From the NCBI GenBank assembly GCA_009781695.1, contig WQVH01000001.1, positions 1 through 64,000 of the forward strand: a stretch of DNA of 64,000 nucleotides, given 5' to 3'. This DNA is from Oscillospiraceae bacterium. Lineage in GTDB: Bacteria; Bacillota; Clostridia; Oscillospirales; Oscillospiraceae. Position numbers and translations under genes: made by a program. Positions 8,520 to 17,435 of the stretch are shown in pieces (position 1 is the stretch's first letter; every line of letters starts with the position of its first letter). The notes beneath the pieces are model-generated. The model was not told the origin of the DNA. It saw only the letters and a list, made by a program, of their open reading frames with translations, and made no database searches.

Positions 8520-10892
8520 GTGGAAAACAGAGGCATGAATGAGCGTATACGCAACTTGCGCGAAGAAAGTGAAACCACCGAGCCGAGACTTTGTATGGAG
8601 CGGGCAATGCTTGTGACGCAGACATATCGGGCGCATGAAGGGCGTGTGTCGATTCCGGAGCTCAGAGCGCTTGCATTTAAAAATATCATGGAAAACAAAA
8701 CACTATGGATCGGTGCGGGTGAGCTTATTGTAGGGGAAAAAGGCGCAAGACCTCAATCTGCGCCCAGCTTTCCTGAAATTTGCTGTCACACAATCGAAGA
8801 CATGGAAGTCATGAATGAACGTGACCTCATTTATTTTAGAGTAAAACTTGAGGATTTTGAGGCGCAGGAAAAGACGATCATACCCTTTTGGAAAGATCGT
8901 GCGCTCAGAGACAGGTTGCTTGCGGCGATGACACCGGAGTGGAAACAATGTTATGCAGCCGGAATATTTACAGAATTTATGGAACAGCGCGGCCCCGGTC
9001 ATACGGTAGGCTCCCGCATTATTTTTCAAAAGGGCTTTTTAGCGCATCAAAGAGACATAGAAGAAGCCATAGGCAAGCTGGATTATGTAGGTGATCCCGA
9101 AGCTGTGCAAAAACATGAACAGCTCAGAGCGATGAGTATCTGCTGTGATGCCATAATGATCTTAGGTCAGCGCTATGCGGCGCTGGCAAATGCACTTGCC
9201 CAAGAAGAAACCGATGCACAGCGCAAAGCGGAACTGATGCAAATAGCAAAAAACTGTGAAGTGGTGCCTGCAAACAGACCTCAGACCTATTGGCAAGCGA
9301 TCCAAATGTACTGGTTTGTGCATCTTGGCGTAACGAATGAACTCAATCCTTGGGATGCGTTTAGTCCGGGCAGGCTCGATCAGCATTTATTTCCATTTTA
9401 TCAAGCGGACTGTGCAGCAGGGGCACTTGACAAGGACAAAGCGCTGGAACTTCTGGAGTGCCTGTGGGTAAAGTTTAACAATCAGCCCGCACCGCCAAAA
9501 GTCGGTGTCACATTGAAAGAGAGCGGAACCTATACAGACTTTGCCAATATAAACACAGGCGGCATAGCGGAAGATGGCAGTTCCGGAGTCAATGATGTTA
9601 GCTTCCTCATTTTGGACTGCATGGACGAAATGCGATTGCTTCAACCCAGCTCTAATGTGCAAATAAGCCGCAAGACGCCTCAGGCATTTTTGAAAAGAGC
9701 CTGTGAAATATCCCGCAAAGGATGGGGGCAACCCGCATTTTACAATACAGAAGCCATTGTGCAAGAGCTGCTCAATGCCGGAAAAAGTCTGACAGATGCC
9801 AGACAAGGCGGTGCCAGCGGCTGTGTAGAGACCGGTGCATTCGGCAATGAAGCATATATCTTGACAGGTTATTTTAACTTGCCCAAAGTCCTTGAGATAA
9901 CGCTCAATAATGGATTAGACCCAAGGACGAGGCAGCAGCTCGGCCTGCAAACAGGCTATGCGGAGGACTTTAGGTCATATGATGAACTGTTCGAAGCATT
10001 TAAGAAGCAGATAGCATACTTTGTAGACATAAAAATAGCCGGATCTAATGTCATCGAGCAGTTTTATGCACGCTATCTCCCTGTGCCGTTTTTATCAATT
10101 GTCACCAATGACTGTATTGAAAAAGGCAAAGACTACAACGCAGGAGGTGCAAGATACAACACCAGCTACTTGCAAGGCGTGGGGATCGGCACAGTGACTG
10201 ACTCGTTGGCTGCTGTGAAGTACGGAGTATTTGATCATGCGCTCTTTACGATGGGGGCGCTAAAAGAAGCTCTAGCCGCGAACTTCTCAGGGTTCGAAGC
10301 GCTGCTCGGTATGGTTAAGGACAGAGTGCCTAAATATGGCAACAATGATGACTATGCGGATGCGATCATGCAAGATGTATTTGTAGCATATCGTGATACA
10401 GTGACCGGCAAGCCCAATACCAGAGGCGGCGAATTTAGAGTGAACATGCTGCCTACGACATGTCATATTTACTTCGGCGAAGTCACCGGAGCAACTCCCA
10501 ATGGCAGAGTCGCCAATAAGCCGGTATCGGAAGGTATATCCCCGACTCAGGGTGCTGACATGAATGGGCCGACGGCTGCACTGAAGTCTGCGGCGAAGAT
10601 GGATCATCTGAGCACCGGAGGGACGCTGCTCAATCAAAAATTTGCAACCGATGTACTGATAGGTGAGATAGGACTGGAAAATATGGCGAGTCTCGTTGAA
10701 ACATATTTTGACATGGATGGTCACCACATACAATTCAATATAATGGATCGAAAGACGCTGATCGCTGCGCAACAAAATCCTGAAGCGTATCGGGACTTGA
10801 TTGTGCGTGTGGCGGGATACAGTGACTATTTCGGCAATCTCAGCCGGGCGCTGCAAGATGAGATCATTGAAAGAACCGAGCATAGTTTGTAG
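8520..10892 (+). CDS. hypD: Glycyl radical enzyme, trans-4-hydroxy-L-proline dehydratase-like (HypD)
   Basis: A 790-residue glycyl radical enzyme. The active-site cysteine is in SGCVETGAFG (Cys435, Glu437) and the radical glycine is in RVAGYSDYF (Gly766) near the C-terminus. From memory of the characterised Clostridioides difficile enzyme, these positions, the total length and long stretches such as EICCHTIEDMEVM and TEFMEQRGPGHTV match HypD, which dehydrates trans-4-hydroxy-L-proline to 1-pyrroline-5-carboxylate. The start is taken as GTG 8520, since GGGGTG ends 7 nt upstream; the TTG at 8514 is too close. The enzyme needs a radical-SAM activase, but no activase or pyrroline-5-carboxylate reductase gene is found in this window. 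Other glycyl radical dehydratases are less likely because they carry GCVEP at the active site. Confidence 0.85.
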   Translation: MENRGMNERIRNLREESETTEPRLCMERAMLVTQTYRAHEGRVSIPELRALAFKNIMENKTLWIGAGELIVGEKGARPQSAPSFPEICCHTIEDMEVMNERDLIYFRVKLEDFEAQEKTIIPFWKDRALRDRLLAAMTPEWKQCYAAGIFTEFMEQRGPGHTVGSRIIFQKGFLAHQRDIEEAIGKLDYVGDPEAVQKHEQLRAMSICCDAIMILGQRYAALANALAQEETDAQRKAELMQIAKNCEVVPANRPQTYWQAIQMYWFVHLGVTNELNPWDAFSPGRLDQHLFPFYQADCAAGALDKDKALELLECLWVKFNNQPAPPKVGVTLKESGTYTDFANINTGGIAEDGSSGVNDVSFLILDCMDEMRLLQPSSNVQISRKTPQAFLKRACEISRKGWGQPAFYNTEAIVQELLNAGKSLTDARQGGASGCVETGAFGNEAYILTGYFNLPKVLEITLNNGLDPRTRQQLGLQTGYAEDFRSYDELFEAFKKQIAYFVDIKIAGSNVIEQFYARYLPVPFLSIVTNDCIEKGKDYNAGGARYNTSYLQGVGIGTVTDSLAAVKYGVFDHALFTMGALKEALAANFSGFEALLGMVKDRVPKYGNNDDYADAIMQDVFVAYRDTVTGKPNTRGGEFRVNMLPTTCHIYFGEVTGATPNGRVANKPVSEGISPTQGADMNGPTAALKSAAKMDHLSTGGTLLNQKFATDVLIGEIGLENMASLVETYFDMDGHHIQFNIMDRKTLIAAQQNPEAYRDLIVRVAGYSDYFGNLSRALQDEIIERTEHSL

Positions 10893-11056
10893 CAACATTC
10901 AGAAAGACAAAACGATGTGCGTTCGCTTAATGAAACGGCATTGTATCTAATCTAAGGGTTGCAGATGTAAGTTTCACCGGAAAGTGAAATAAAAAGGAAA
11001 ATATTAAGCATTTTTTGGAGAAATATCATAATTAATTAATATTTGCAAAATATGTC

Positions 11057-11085
11057 TTGACCTCGCAAGGTGAAATGTGTAGAAT
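11057..11085 (+). promoter_or_regulatory. Promoter of the DUF3798 ABC operon
   Basis: TTGACC (11057-11062) and TAGAAT (11080-11085) are separated by exactly 17 bp. They lie about 70 bp before the first gene of the ABC operon, giving a short leader. This suggests the transporter has its own promoter in addition to any readthrough from hypD. Confidence 0.7.
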
Positions 11086-11153
11086 GTATCATGCGTAAAA
11101 GCAAAAAACTTTAACGCATTAAGAGAATAAAGAAATGGAGTGAAAAAAGTAAA

Positions 11154-12485
11154 ATGAAGAAAAAGATTTTATGTTGTATCCTCGCGCTGTGCATGATCCT
11201 GCCGTTCGCAGCAGCTTGTGTAACAGAAGCACCGGTGGTACAACCGCCTGCCGGCGACCAACCACCTGTTGCACCAACAACCCCGGAGACCCCACCGGCT
11301 GGTGAACCTGCAACTCCGGAAGATCCGTCTGATCCTGAAACTCCGGAAGAACCGGCAGCTCCGCCAACAGACGAGCCTTTCCCCGGCAGAATAGCGATCA
11401 TCACCAACGAAATCAGCCAGAACGAAGAAGAGTTCCGTAGTGCTGAAGCACTTGTGAACAGATATGGCGAAAACAAGGTTATCCACAGAGTATGGCCTCA
11501 ACAGTTCGCACAAGAAGGCGAAATGATGATTTCTATCCTTCAAGAGCTCGCAGCCGACCCTGAACTGCGTGCAGTCATCATTAACCAAGCAGTTATCAAC
11601 ACCAACGCAGCGGTAGACGCATTGCTTGCAGTGCGCGATGATGTATTCATTGCCTATGCGTCAGCAGCAGAAGATCCCGCAGAAGTGGCGATGAGAGCTA
11701 ATCTGCTCCTCGATCAGAACAACCCAATGCGTGGCGAAACTATTGTTAATCAAGCCGTAGCTATGGGTGCAGAAACCATCGCACACATCTCTTTCCCGAG
11801 ACATATGGGTGTACCGCTTCTGGCTATGCGTCGTGACAATATGCGCGATGCGGCAGAGAGAGCAGGCATCAACTTTGTAGAGCTCGTAGCTCCGGATCCC
11901 ATGGGTGACGGTGGTGTTCCTGCAACACAACTGCACATCAACCAAGATACCCCAAGACAAGTTGAAATGCTTGGACAAAACACAGCATTCTTCGCAACAA
12001 ACTGTGCGATGATGGTTCCGCTGATCAGCCAAGTTATGGCTACAGGTGCTATGTTTATTGAGCCTTGCTGCCCATCACCATATCACGGATACCCAACAGC
12101 TATGGGACTTGAAGCATTCATTCCTACAGGCGAATTCAATGATAACGATGAAGAAATCATGCGTATGGTAGACCTTCCCGAACTTATTGAGTTGACCAGA
12201 GCGGCTGTTGCTGAAGCAGACATGACCGGTAGAATTGCCGGTTGGGCGCTTCCGAACTCTATGGCCATGACTAAAATGGGCTTCTACTATGCGGTAGAGT
12301 GGATTAACGGCACTGTTCCTCAAGAACATGGTGTGATTGATGTTGATGTACTCAGACGTATTGTTGCAGACTATGCATCAGAACTGGGAATCCCCGGTGT
12401 TGATATTGCTCTAGCACCTCTGGTCATAGATGGACGTACATTTAATCACTTCCTCCTCGGAATCGTAGACTCTATCGTATACTAA
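11154..12485 (+). CDS. DUF3798 substrate-binding lipoprotein
   Basis: A 443-residue exported lipoprotein. A signal peptide (MKKKILCC...PFAAAC) ends in a lipobox with Cys22 as the acylation site. A proline/threonine/glutamate-rich linker fills about residues 23-75. The rest is a periplasmic-binding-protein-like domain of the DUF3798 family, with segments such as FFATNCAMM and CCPSPYHGYP. It is the first gene of an ABC transporter operon (ATPase and two permeases follow), so it is very likely the substrate-capturing component. The ligand is unknown; the hypD gene upstream suggests a nutrient linked to its pathway, but that is inference. GGAG lies 13 nt before the ATG, a long spacing. Confidence 0.82.
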   Translation: MKKKILCCILALCMILPFAAACVTEAPVVQPPAGDQPPVAPTTPETPPAGEPATPEDPSDPETPEEPAAPPTDEPFPGRIAIITNEISQNEEEFRSAEALVNRYGENKVIHRVWPQQFAQEGEMMISILQELAADPELRAVIINQAVINTNAAVDALLAVRDDVFIAYASAAEDPAEVAMRANLLLDQNNPMRGETIVNQAVAMGAETIAHISFPRHMGVPLLAMRRDNMRDAAERAGINFVELVAPDPMGDGGVPATQLHINQDTPRQVEMLGQNTAFFATNCAMMVPLISQVMATGAMFIEPCCPSPYHGYPTAMGLEAFIPTGEFNDNDEEIMRMVDLPELIELTRAAVAEADMTGRIAGWALPNSMAMTKMGFYYAVEWINGTVPQEHGVIDVDVLRRIVADYASELGIPGVDIALAPLVIDGRTFNHFLLGIVDSIVY

Positions 12486-12556
12486 AATCAGTTTAAAGTC
12501 AGAGTCAACGTGTGACATGTGCACATAATAACTCAAAAATAAATTGACGGTCAATT

Positions 12557-12588
12557 GCCGCAAAACGGACAACACGCCGTTTTGCGGC
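12557..12588 (+). other. Perfect 12-bp stem-loop between binding-protein and ATPase genes
   Basis: GCCGCAAAACGG (12557-12568) and CCGTTTTGCGGC (12577-12588) pair perfectly around an 8-nt loop. No T-tract follows, so it is probably not a simple terminator. Such stem-loops after a binding-protein gene commonly protect the upstream mRNA or reduce readthrough, giving more binding protein than membrane subunits. Confidence 0.7.
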
Positions 12589-12663
12589 GATTTGCTGCGG
12601 TCAGTTAAGCGCAGGGCTTAAAAAGCTTAGAACCTAATTATAAAGTTAAGGAGAGATGCTAAG

Positions 12664-14286
12664 ATGGCGCAGAATCTTCTCGAATTTAGAGGAGTCTCCA
12701 AGAATTATGCAGACAACCAAGTGCTCCATGATATAAATATCGAGATCAAAGCAGGCGAAATCCACGCCCTCATTGGTGAAAATGGAGCAGGAAAATCTAC
12801 ACTGATGAACATCCTGTTCGGAATGCCTGTAATCCACTCAACGGGTGGATTTGAAGGCGAAGTATGCATATGTGGTGAACCGGTCAAAATCATGTCGCCG
12901 CACGATGCCATGGAAATGGGTATCGGTATGGTGCATCAGGAGTTCATGCTCATACCTGCTTTTACAATAGCTGAGAATATTAAAATCAATCGGGAAATCC
13001 CAAAGGAAAATGCGCTAAACAGCACCATGAGCCGTATTTTTGGGGAGCGAATGAAAACCCTGGATTTTAAGACGATGAACCAAGATGCCAGACGTGCACT
13101 TGATCGACTTGAAATGAGTCTTGATGAATTTGCCCTTGTGGCTGGATTGCCTATCGGGTATATGCAATTTGTCGAAATTGCTCGTGAAATTGATAAGACG
13201 AATACGAGGATATTGGTTTTAGATGAGCCGACCGCAGTGCTTGCGGAATCAGAAGCAGAAAGCTTACTGTCTGCCATGCGCAAGCTTGCCGCAGAGGGCA
13301 TCGCCATTGTCTTTATCAGCCATCGCCTTGATGAAATCATCAATGTTTGCGATCGAGTTACGGTATTGCGCGATGGGGAACTGGTCGTGACTAAAGATGT
13401 CAAAGACACGAATGTCATAGAAATAGCAGAGCTTATGATTGGCAGAAAGGTCAGCATCGGCAAGGAAGATAATGAGGCGCGTGAAATCAGCGATGATGTG
13501 ATATTTGAAATCAAAGACTTGCACGTAGCCATGCCATCTGAGAGAGTCAGGGGTGTTGACCTTAAAGTCAGAAGGGGTGAAATTCTGGGTATCGGCGGGT
13601 TGGCAGGGCAAGGGAAGTTAGGCATAGCCAATGGTGTTATGGGTATGTACCCTGCCAGAGGCGAAGTGCTTTTTGAAGGTAAGCCTCTGCCGCTCAACAG
13701 AACCAAGCAGGTGCTCAAATCCGGTGTAGGTTTTGTCAGTGAAGACCGAAAAGGCATAGGGCTCTTGCTTGATGAGCCGATAGATGACAATATTGCATTT
13801 ACAGAAATGAGCATACATGGCAATTTCCTTAACTTTTTAGGCTTATGTGATAGCAAGGCTATTCGTGAAAATGCCCTCAAGATGATCAAAGATTTAGATA
13901 TTCGCTGCACAAATGAAAAGCAGCATACCGGTAGGCTCAGCGGCGGCAATCAACAGAAGGTCTGCGTTGCACGAGCACTGACACAGAAGCCGAAGCTACT
14001 GTTTGTTTCTGAGCCGACCAGAGGTGTGGATATCGGGGCAAAGAAGCTGATCCTTGACCTGTTGCGCAGCTTGGCACAGGATCAAGGCATGACCATAATT
14101 ATGACATCGTCCGAACTGGCTGAGCTGTGCAGCATTTGCGACTCTGTCACCATAATTTGTGAGGGCAAAGTTATCGGAACGCTGCCGCCGGATGCTTCAC
14201 CTGTTGAGTTCGGCTTGATGATGTCCGGTATTTGCACATCCGCATTAGATTCTGAAAATGTTAAAGAGGGGGAGGTGGCTCAATAA
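12664..14286 (+). CDS. ABC transporter ATP-binding protein, two-domain sugar/BMP type
   Basis: A 540-residue protein with two ABC ATPase domains in tandem, as in RbsA/XylG and the nucleoside (BMP) transporters. Domain 1 has Walker A GENGAGKSTL (about residue 39) and Walker B ILVLDEPTAVL. Domain 2 has a degenerate Walker A (GLAGQGKLG), an intact signature LSGGNQQKVCVARAL and Walker B LLFVSEPTRGVD. This asymmetry is normal for the family. AAGGAG lies 10 nt before the ATG. The stop and the next start overlap (TAATG at 14284-14288), so it is coupled to the first permease. It energises import of the ligand bound by the DUF3798 lipoprotein. Confidence 0.92.
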   Translation: MAQNLLEFRGVSKNYADNQVLHDINIEIKAGEIHALIGENGAGKSTLMNILFGMPVIHSTGGFEGEVCICGEPVKIMSPHDAMEMGIGMVHQEFMLIPAFTIAENIKINREIPKENALNSTMSRIFGERMKTLDFKTMNQDARRALDRLEMSLDEFALVAGLPIGYMQFVEIAREIDKTNTRILVLDEPTAVLAESEAESLLSAMRKLAAEGIAIVFISHRLDEIINVCDRVTVLRDGELVVTKDVKDTNVIEIAELMIGRKVSIGKEDNEAREISDDVIFEIKDLHVAMPSERVRGVDLKVRRGEILGIGGLAGQGKLGIANGVMGMYPARGEVLFEGKPLPLNRTKQVLKSGVGFVSEDRKGIGLLLDEPIDDNIAFTEMSIHGNFLNFLGLCDSKAIRENALKMIKDLDIRCTNEKQHTGRLSGGNQQKVCVARALTQKPKLLFVSEPTRGVDIGAKKLILDLLRSLAQDQGMTIIMTSSELAELCSICDSVTIICEGKVIGTLPPDASPVEFGLMMSGICTSALDSENVKEGEVAQ

Positions 14287-15350
14287 TGGAAGAAACTGCA
14301 AAAAGCGGTACAGACATTAAAGGTTTGATCAAAAGTTTACCTCCGGCACCCTTTATCATTGGTGGATTTTGGGTTTTAGTTTTGATTGTGGCTGCAATAC
14401 TGAATATGCCATGGGTCTGGCTGATTTCAGACTCACTTCAGCGTGCTGCGATATGGGGCATGTTGGTACTTGCGATGGTTCCGTCCATACAATCCGGCAC
14501 AGGGCCTAACTTCGCATTGCCCGTGGGACTTTGTGGTGGTATGCTAGCCATGGTTACGGCGATTCAGTTGGGATTTACCGGTATGGGATTGTTGGTTATG
14601 GCGGCAGGTATGGCAGCGATTCTGGGGATTATCATGGGTTATCTGTATGGTGTTCTCATGAATGCTGTTAAAGGCTCGGAGATGGCTATTGCCACATATA
14701 CCGGGTTCTCTATTACTGCGGTATTTTTTATCATATGGTTGGCGGTTCCATTTGATAACCCGTTTCTTGGCTGGTTTATTGGAGAGGGCTTGCGCAACAC
14801 CATTGCACTGGGCCCGATGGCGGCCAATCAGGTTTTGGATAATTTTCTGATGTTTGAAGTGATTGGACTGACAATACGTACGGGAACAATACTTGTGTTT
14901 GCTGTGTTTTGTACCCTCGTGTGGCTGTTTTTCCGCTCGAAGACAGGTATTGCTATTTCAGCAGTTGGAGCTAATCCGATGTTTGCCAGAGCCGCAGGTC
15001 TCAATGTGGATCGAAGCAGAATTATTGCGAACATTATTTCTACATCCTTGGCGGCTGTGGGTGTTGTGGTATATGCTCAGAGCTTTGGATTTCTTCAGTT
15101 ATATGACTTTCCGATGTGGATGGCGTTTCCGGCGGTCGCCGCAGTGCTTGTGGGCGGTGCGACGGCACAGAGGGCTAAGGTCATCCATGTTGTCATCGGT
15201 GTGATTTTGTTCCAAGGACTGCTTACGACAGTGCCTCCTGTATTTACAGAAATACTTGCCGGTGCAGACATGACGGATGCTGCGAGAATGGTTATACAAA
15301 ATGCGATCATTCTTTATGCATTAACTAAAATAAGGGGAGGCGGAAAGTAG
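14286..15350 (+). CDS. ABC transporter permease (BMP/ribose type), subunit 1
   Basis: A 354-residue integral membrane protein with about 8-10 hydrophobic segments. The cytoplasmic coupling segment GANPMFARAAGLNVDRSRI (about residues 228-246) is typical of the branched-chain/ribose-type permease superfamily. The start overlaps the ATPase stop by one base. It probably forms the membrane channel as a heterodimer with the next gene product. Confidence 0.9.
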   Translation: MEETAKSGTDIKGLIKSLPPAPFIIGGFWVLVLIVAAILNMPWVWLISDSLQRAAIWGMLVLAMVPSIQSGTGPNFALPVGLCGGMLAMVTAIQLGFTGMGLLVMAAGMAAILGIIMGYLYGVLMNAVKGSEMAIATYTGFSITAVFFIIWLAVPFDNPFLGWFIGEGLRNTIALGPMAANQVLDNFLMFEVIGLTIRTGTILVFAVFCTLVWLFFRSKTGIAISAVGANPMFARAAGLNVDRSRIIANIISTSLAAVGVVVYAQSFGFLQLYDFPMWMAFPAVAAVLVGGATAQRAKVIHVVIGVILFQGLLTTVPPVFTEILAGADMTDAARMVIQNAIILYALTKIRGGGK

Positions 15351-15352
15351 TT

Positions 15353-16882
15353 ATGATAGATAGCAGAAATGATTTTGCGTCAAGAACTCGTGCTTTCCTC
15401 ACCAATAATATTGTTACAATAATTTTTGTAATATTTGTCGTGGCGGGATATTTGTCATCACCCGGGATCTCCGTTAGTGGATTGTTAAGCGAAGTAATAT
15501 CGCGCTTTTTCCGCAATGGTCTCTTGGTGCTTGCGCTGATTATTCCGGTTATGGCAGGTCTCGGTTTGAACTTCGGGATCGTAGTTGGTGCATTGGCGGC
15601 AGTGCTCGCAATCATTCCGGTGCGATATTTTGGTATCGGCGGCATGGGTGGACTTTTGCTCTGCTTTGCAATAGCTCTGCCGATAGCATTGTTGTTTGGT
15701 TGGCTTACGGGTAAGCTTTACAACAAGACACGCGGTCAGGAAATGATTGCCGGAATAATCGTCGGATTTTTCGCCGAAGGTTTGTTCCTGATATTTGTAC
15801 TGTTCATCATCGGGGGTGTGATACCTGTAGCTGCAGGTCACCCGATGATTATCCCACGCAGTGTGGATGGCGTGGCTGTACCTGGTGTAGGTATCCGTGC
15901 GGCATTTGATATGGGCGCACATGCGACACATCCGGTGGCCATGAGGGATCCATATCATGTGCCCGGGCTGTCCAGCGCCATGGACTTTCTATGGCGGATT
16001 GACTTTACGGTAGCGCTCTTTGTCGTTGCATTGGGAGTCATTGCATTCCTTGTGATACGCCGGGTTATGGCGAAAAAGAATAAGGCCATTAAAAAATCAA
16101 CCAAGTTGGTATTTGGTCTCAAATGCGGATTTTGGGGACTGATTGCGCTGTTGGCGCTGCATGGTATGCTGATGCCTGACGGTATGATATTCTGGTTCCC
16201 GGGTGCTGGTTTTGGTTTTCAGGCTCCGGCATCGCCTATCGCCGGGACGGGTATGATTCCTGTGGTGACAGGGCTTGTGATACTTGTGTTTTCTTTGCTC
16301 ACGACATACTTTACCAAAACGAAACTGGGGCAAGATTGCCGCAGTGTGGGACAGAGTCAGCATATAGCCAATGCATCAGGAATCAATGTGGATCGCACCA
16401 GAATCATTGCGACCATGATTTCGACTGTGTTGGGTGCATGGGGTATGATTATATTCCTGCAAAACATGGGTACTGTCAGTACCTATACGGCGCATCGTCA
16501 GATTGGCATGTTCTCAGTTGCAGCGCTGCTCGTAGGTGGAGCGACTGCTGCGAAAGCGGGTGTGAAGAACGCTGTGCTGGGGCTTTTGTTGTTCCATGCT
16601 ATGTTCGTTGTTTCGCCTGGAGTAGGACGCCTCATCTTTGGCAACGAGCTCGTTGCTGAGGCGACACGTAACTTCATGACTTACGGTGTTATTGGTCTTT
16701 CGCTCGGACTCCATGTTTGGAAGACACGCAAAGCCGCTGAAAGAGAGCTTTCGTTGGATGCATTTGACCCTCCGCCGCCTACAAATGGTAATGGAGGAGC
16801 ATCAAACGGAGAGGGTGGGGACTCATCCATTAAAGAGATGCTGAACGCACCATCTAATGCGACAGCCGATACAGTAGAATAG
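15353..16882 (+). CDS. ABC transporter permease (BMP/ribose type), subunit 2
   Basis: A 509-residue integral membrane protein, starting 2 bp after the first permease with GGGGAGG upstream. The coupling motif SQHIANASGINVDRTRI (about 337-353) matches that of subunit 1, so the two are paralogues. It is longer than its partner because of an extra hydrophilic insertion and loops around residues 165-270 and a Gly/Asn-rich, probably disordered, C-terminal tail of about 45 residues (PPPTNGNGGASNGEGG). Last gene of the operon; a terminator follows 15 bp downstream. Confidence 0.9.
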   Translation: MIDSRNDFASRTRAFLTNNIVTIIFVIFVVAGYLSSPGISVSGLLSEVISRFFRNGLLVLALIIPVMAGLGLNFGIVVGALAAVLAIIPVRYFGIGGMGGLLLCFAIALPIALLFGWLTGKLYNKTRGQEMIAGIIVGFFAEGLFLIFVLFIIGGVIPVAAGHPMIIPRSVDGVAVPGVGIRAAFDMGAHATHPVAMRDPYHVPGLSSAMDFLWRIDFTVALFVVALGVIAFLVIRRVMAKKNKAIKKSTKLVFGLKCGFWGLIALLALHGMLMPDGMIFWFPGAGFGFQAPASPIAGTGMIPVVTGLVILVFSLLTTYFTKTKLGQDCRSVGQSQHIANASGINVDRTRIIATMISTVLGAWGMIIFLQNMGTVSTYTAHRQIGMFSVAALLVGGATAAKAGVKNAVLGLLLFHAMFVVSPGVGRLIFGNELVAEATRNFMTYGVIGLSLGLHVWKTRKAAERELSLDAFDPPPPTNGNGGASNGEGGDSSIKEMLNAPSNATADTVE

Positions 16883-16897
16883 TTGCATAAATTGAAC

Positions 16898-16948
16898 AGG
16901 ACGATTCACTGCTATTATTTATAGTAAATGAATCGTCCTTTTGCTTTT
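16898..16948 (+). terminator. Rho-independent terminator of the DUF3798 operon
   Basis: AGGACGATTCA (16898-16908) pairs with TGAATCGTCCT (16929-16939); the loop can form a further small CTAT/ATAG stem. A T-rich tract (TTTTGCTTTT) follows directly. Confidence 0.88.
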
Positions 16949-17035
16949 ATACTGGAAAATAAAGTACACATGTGCTACACTTGACTCAAACTATAGTGAA
17001 GTTACAGGAAATGATAATATAGGAGGAGCGTTGAT

Positions 17036-17422
17036 TTGAAAAAATTACAGACAAATCCCGAAAAATGCACAGGATGCGGGATTTGCGAAAATGTGTGTGC
17101 CAAAACATGGCATAAGGATGAATCTAAAGAAAAAAGTGCGATCCGTATAAAGGCCAAAGAAACCGGCGGGTATGATATAGCAGTTTGTGATCAATGCGGT
17201 GACTGTAGGGCGATGTGTTCGATGATGTCACTGATGACCGATAAAAAGACAGGTGTGGTACGTCTGGATAAGAAAACTTGCGTAGGTTGCCTGATTTGTG
17301 TAGCAGAGTGTCTGCGCGGCTATATGTTTTATCACGATGAATTGTCTGTGCCGTTTAAATGCATTGCTTGCGGCATTTGTGTAAAGAGCTGTCCGTCGGG
17401 CGCGATATCGATTATAGAGTAA
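17036..17422 (+). CDS. Four-cluster ferredoxin-like electron-transfer protein
   Basis: A 128-residue protein with four CxxCxxCxxxC motifs: CTGCGICENVC, CDQCGDCRAMC, CVGCLICVAEC and CIACGICVKSC. Sixteen cysteines suggest up to four [4Fe-4S] clusters. It lies 13 bp before the AOR gene in the same operon, so it is the likely electron acceptor or wire for that enzyme. The start is TTG 17036, 7 nt after AGGAGGAG (17021-17028). Proteins of this kind often accompany tungsten oxidoreductases of the AOR family. Confidence 0.9.
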   Translation: MKKLQTNPEKCTGCGICENVCAKTWHKDESKEKSAIRIKAKETGGYDIAVCDQCGDCRAMCSMMSLMTDKKTGVVRLDKKTCVGCLICVAECLRGYMFYHDELSVPFKCIACGICVKSCPSGAISIIE

Positions 17423-17435
17423 GGAGACAACTTCT

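Noticed and set aside
8520-10892. Assignment as pyruvate formate-lyase, glycerol dehydratase or choline lyase
   Set aside because: The active site is GCVETG rather than the PFL Cys-Cys or the GCVEP of diol and choline enzymes, and the overall pattern fits HypD.
12557-12588. Hairpin as a Rho-independent terminator
   Set aside because: No T-tract follows and the ABC operon clearly continues downstream.
12936-13949. A 337-codon open frame antisense to the first ABC ATPase gene
   Set aside because: It is Ser/Ile/Leu-rich with no recognisable domain and lies wholly inside a clear ATPase gene; it is a shadow frame.
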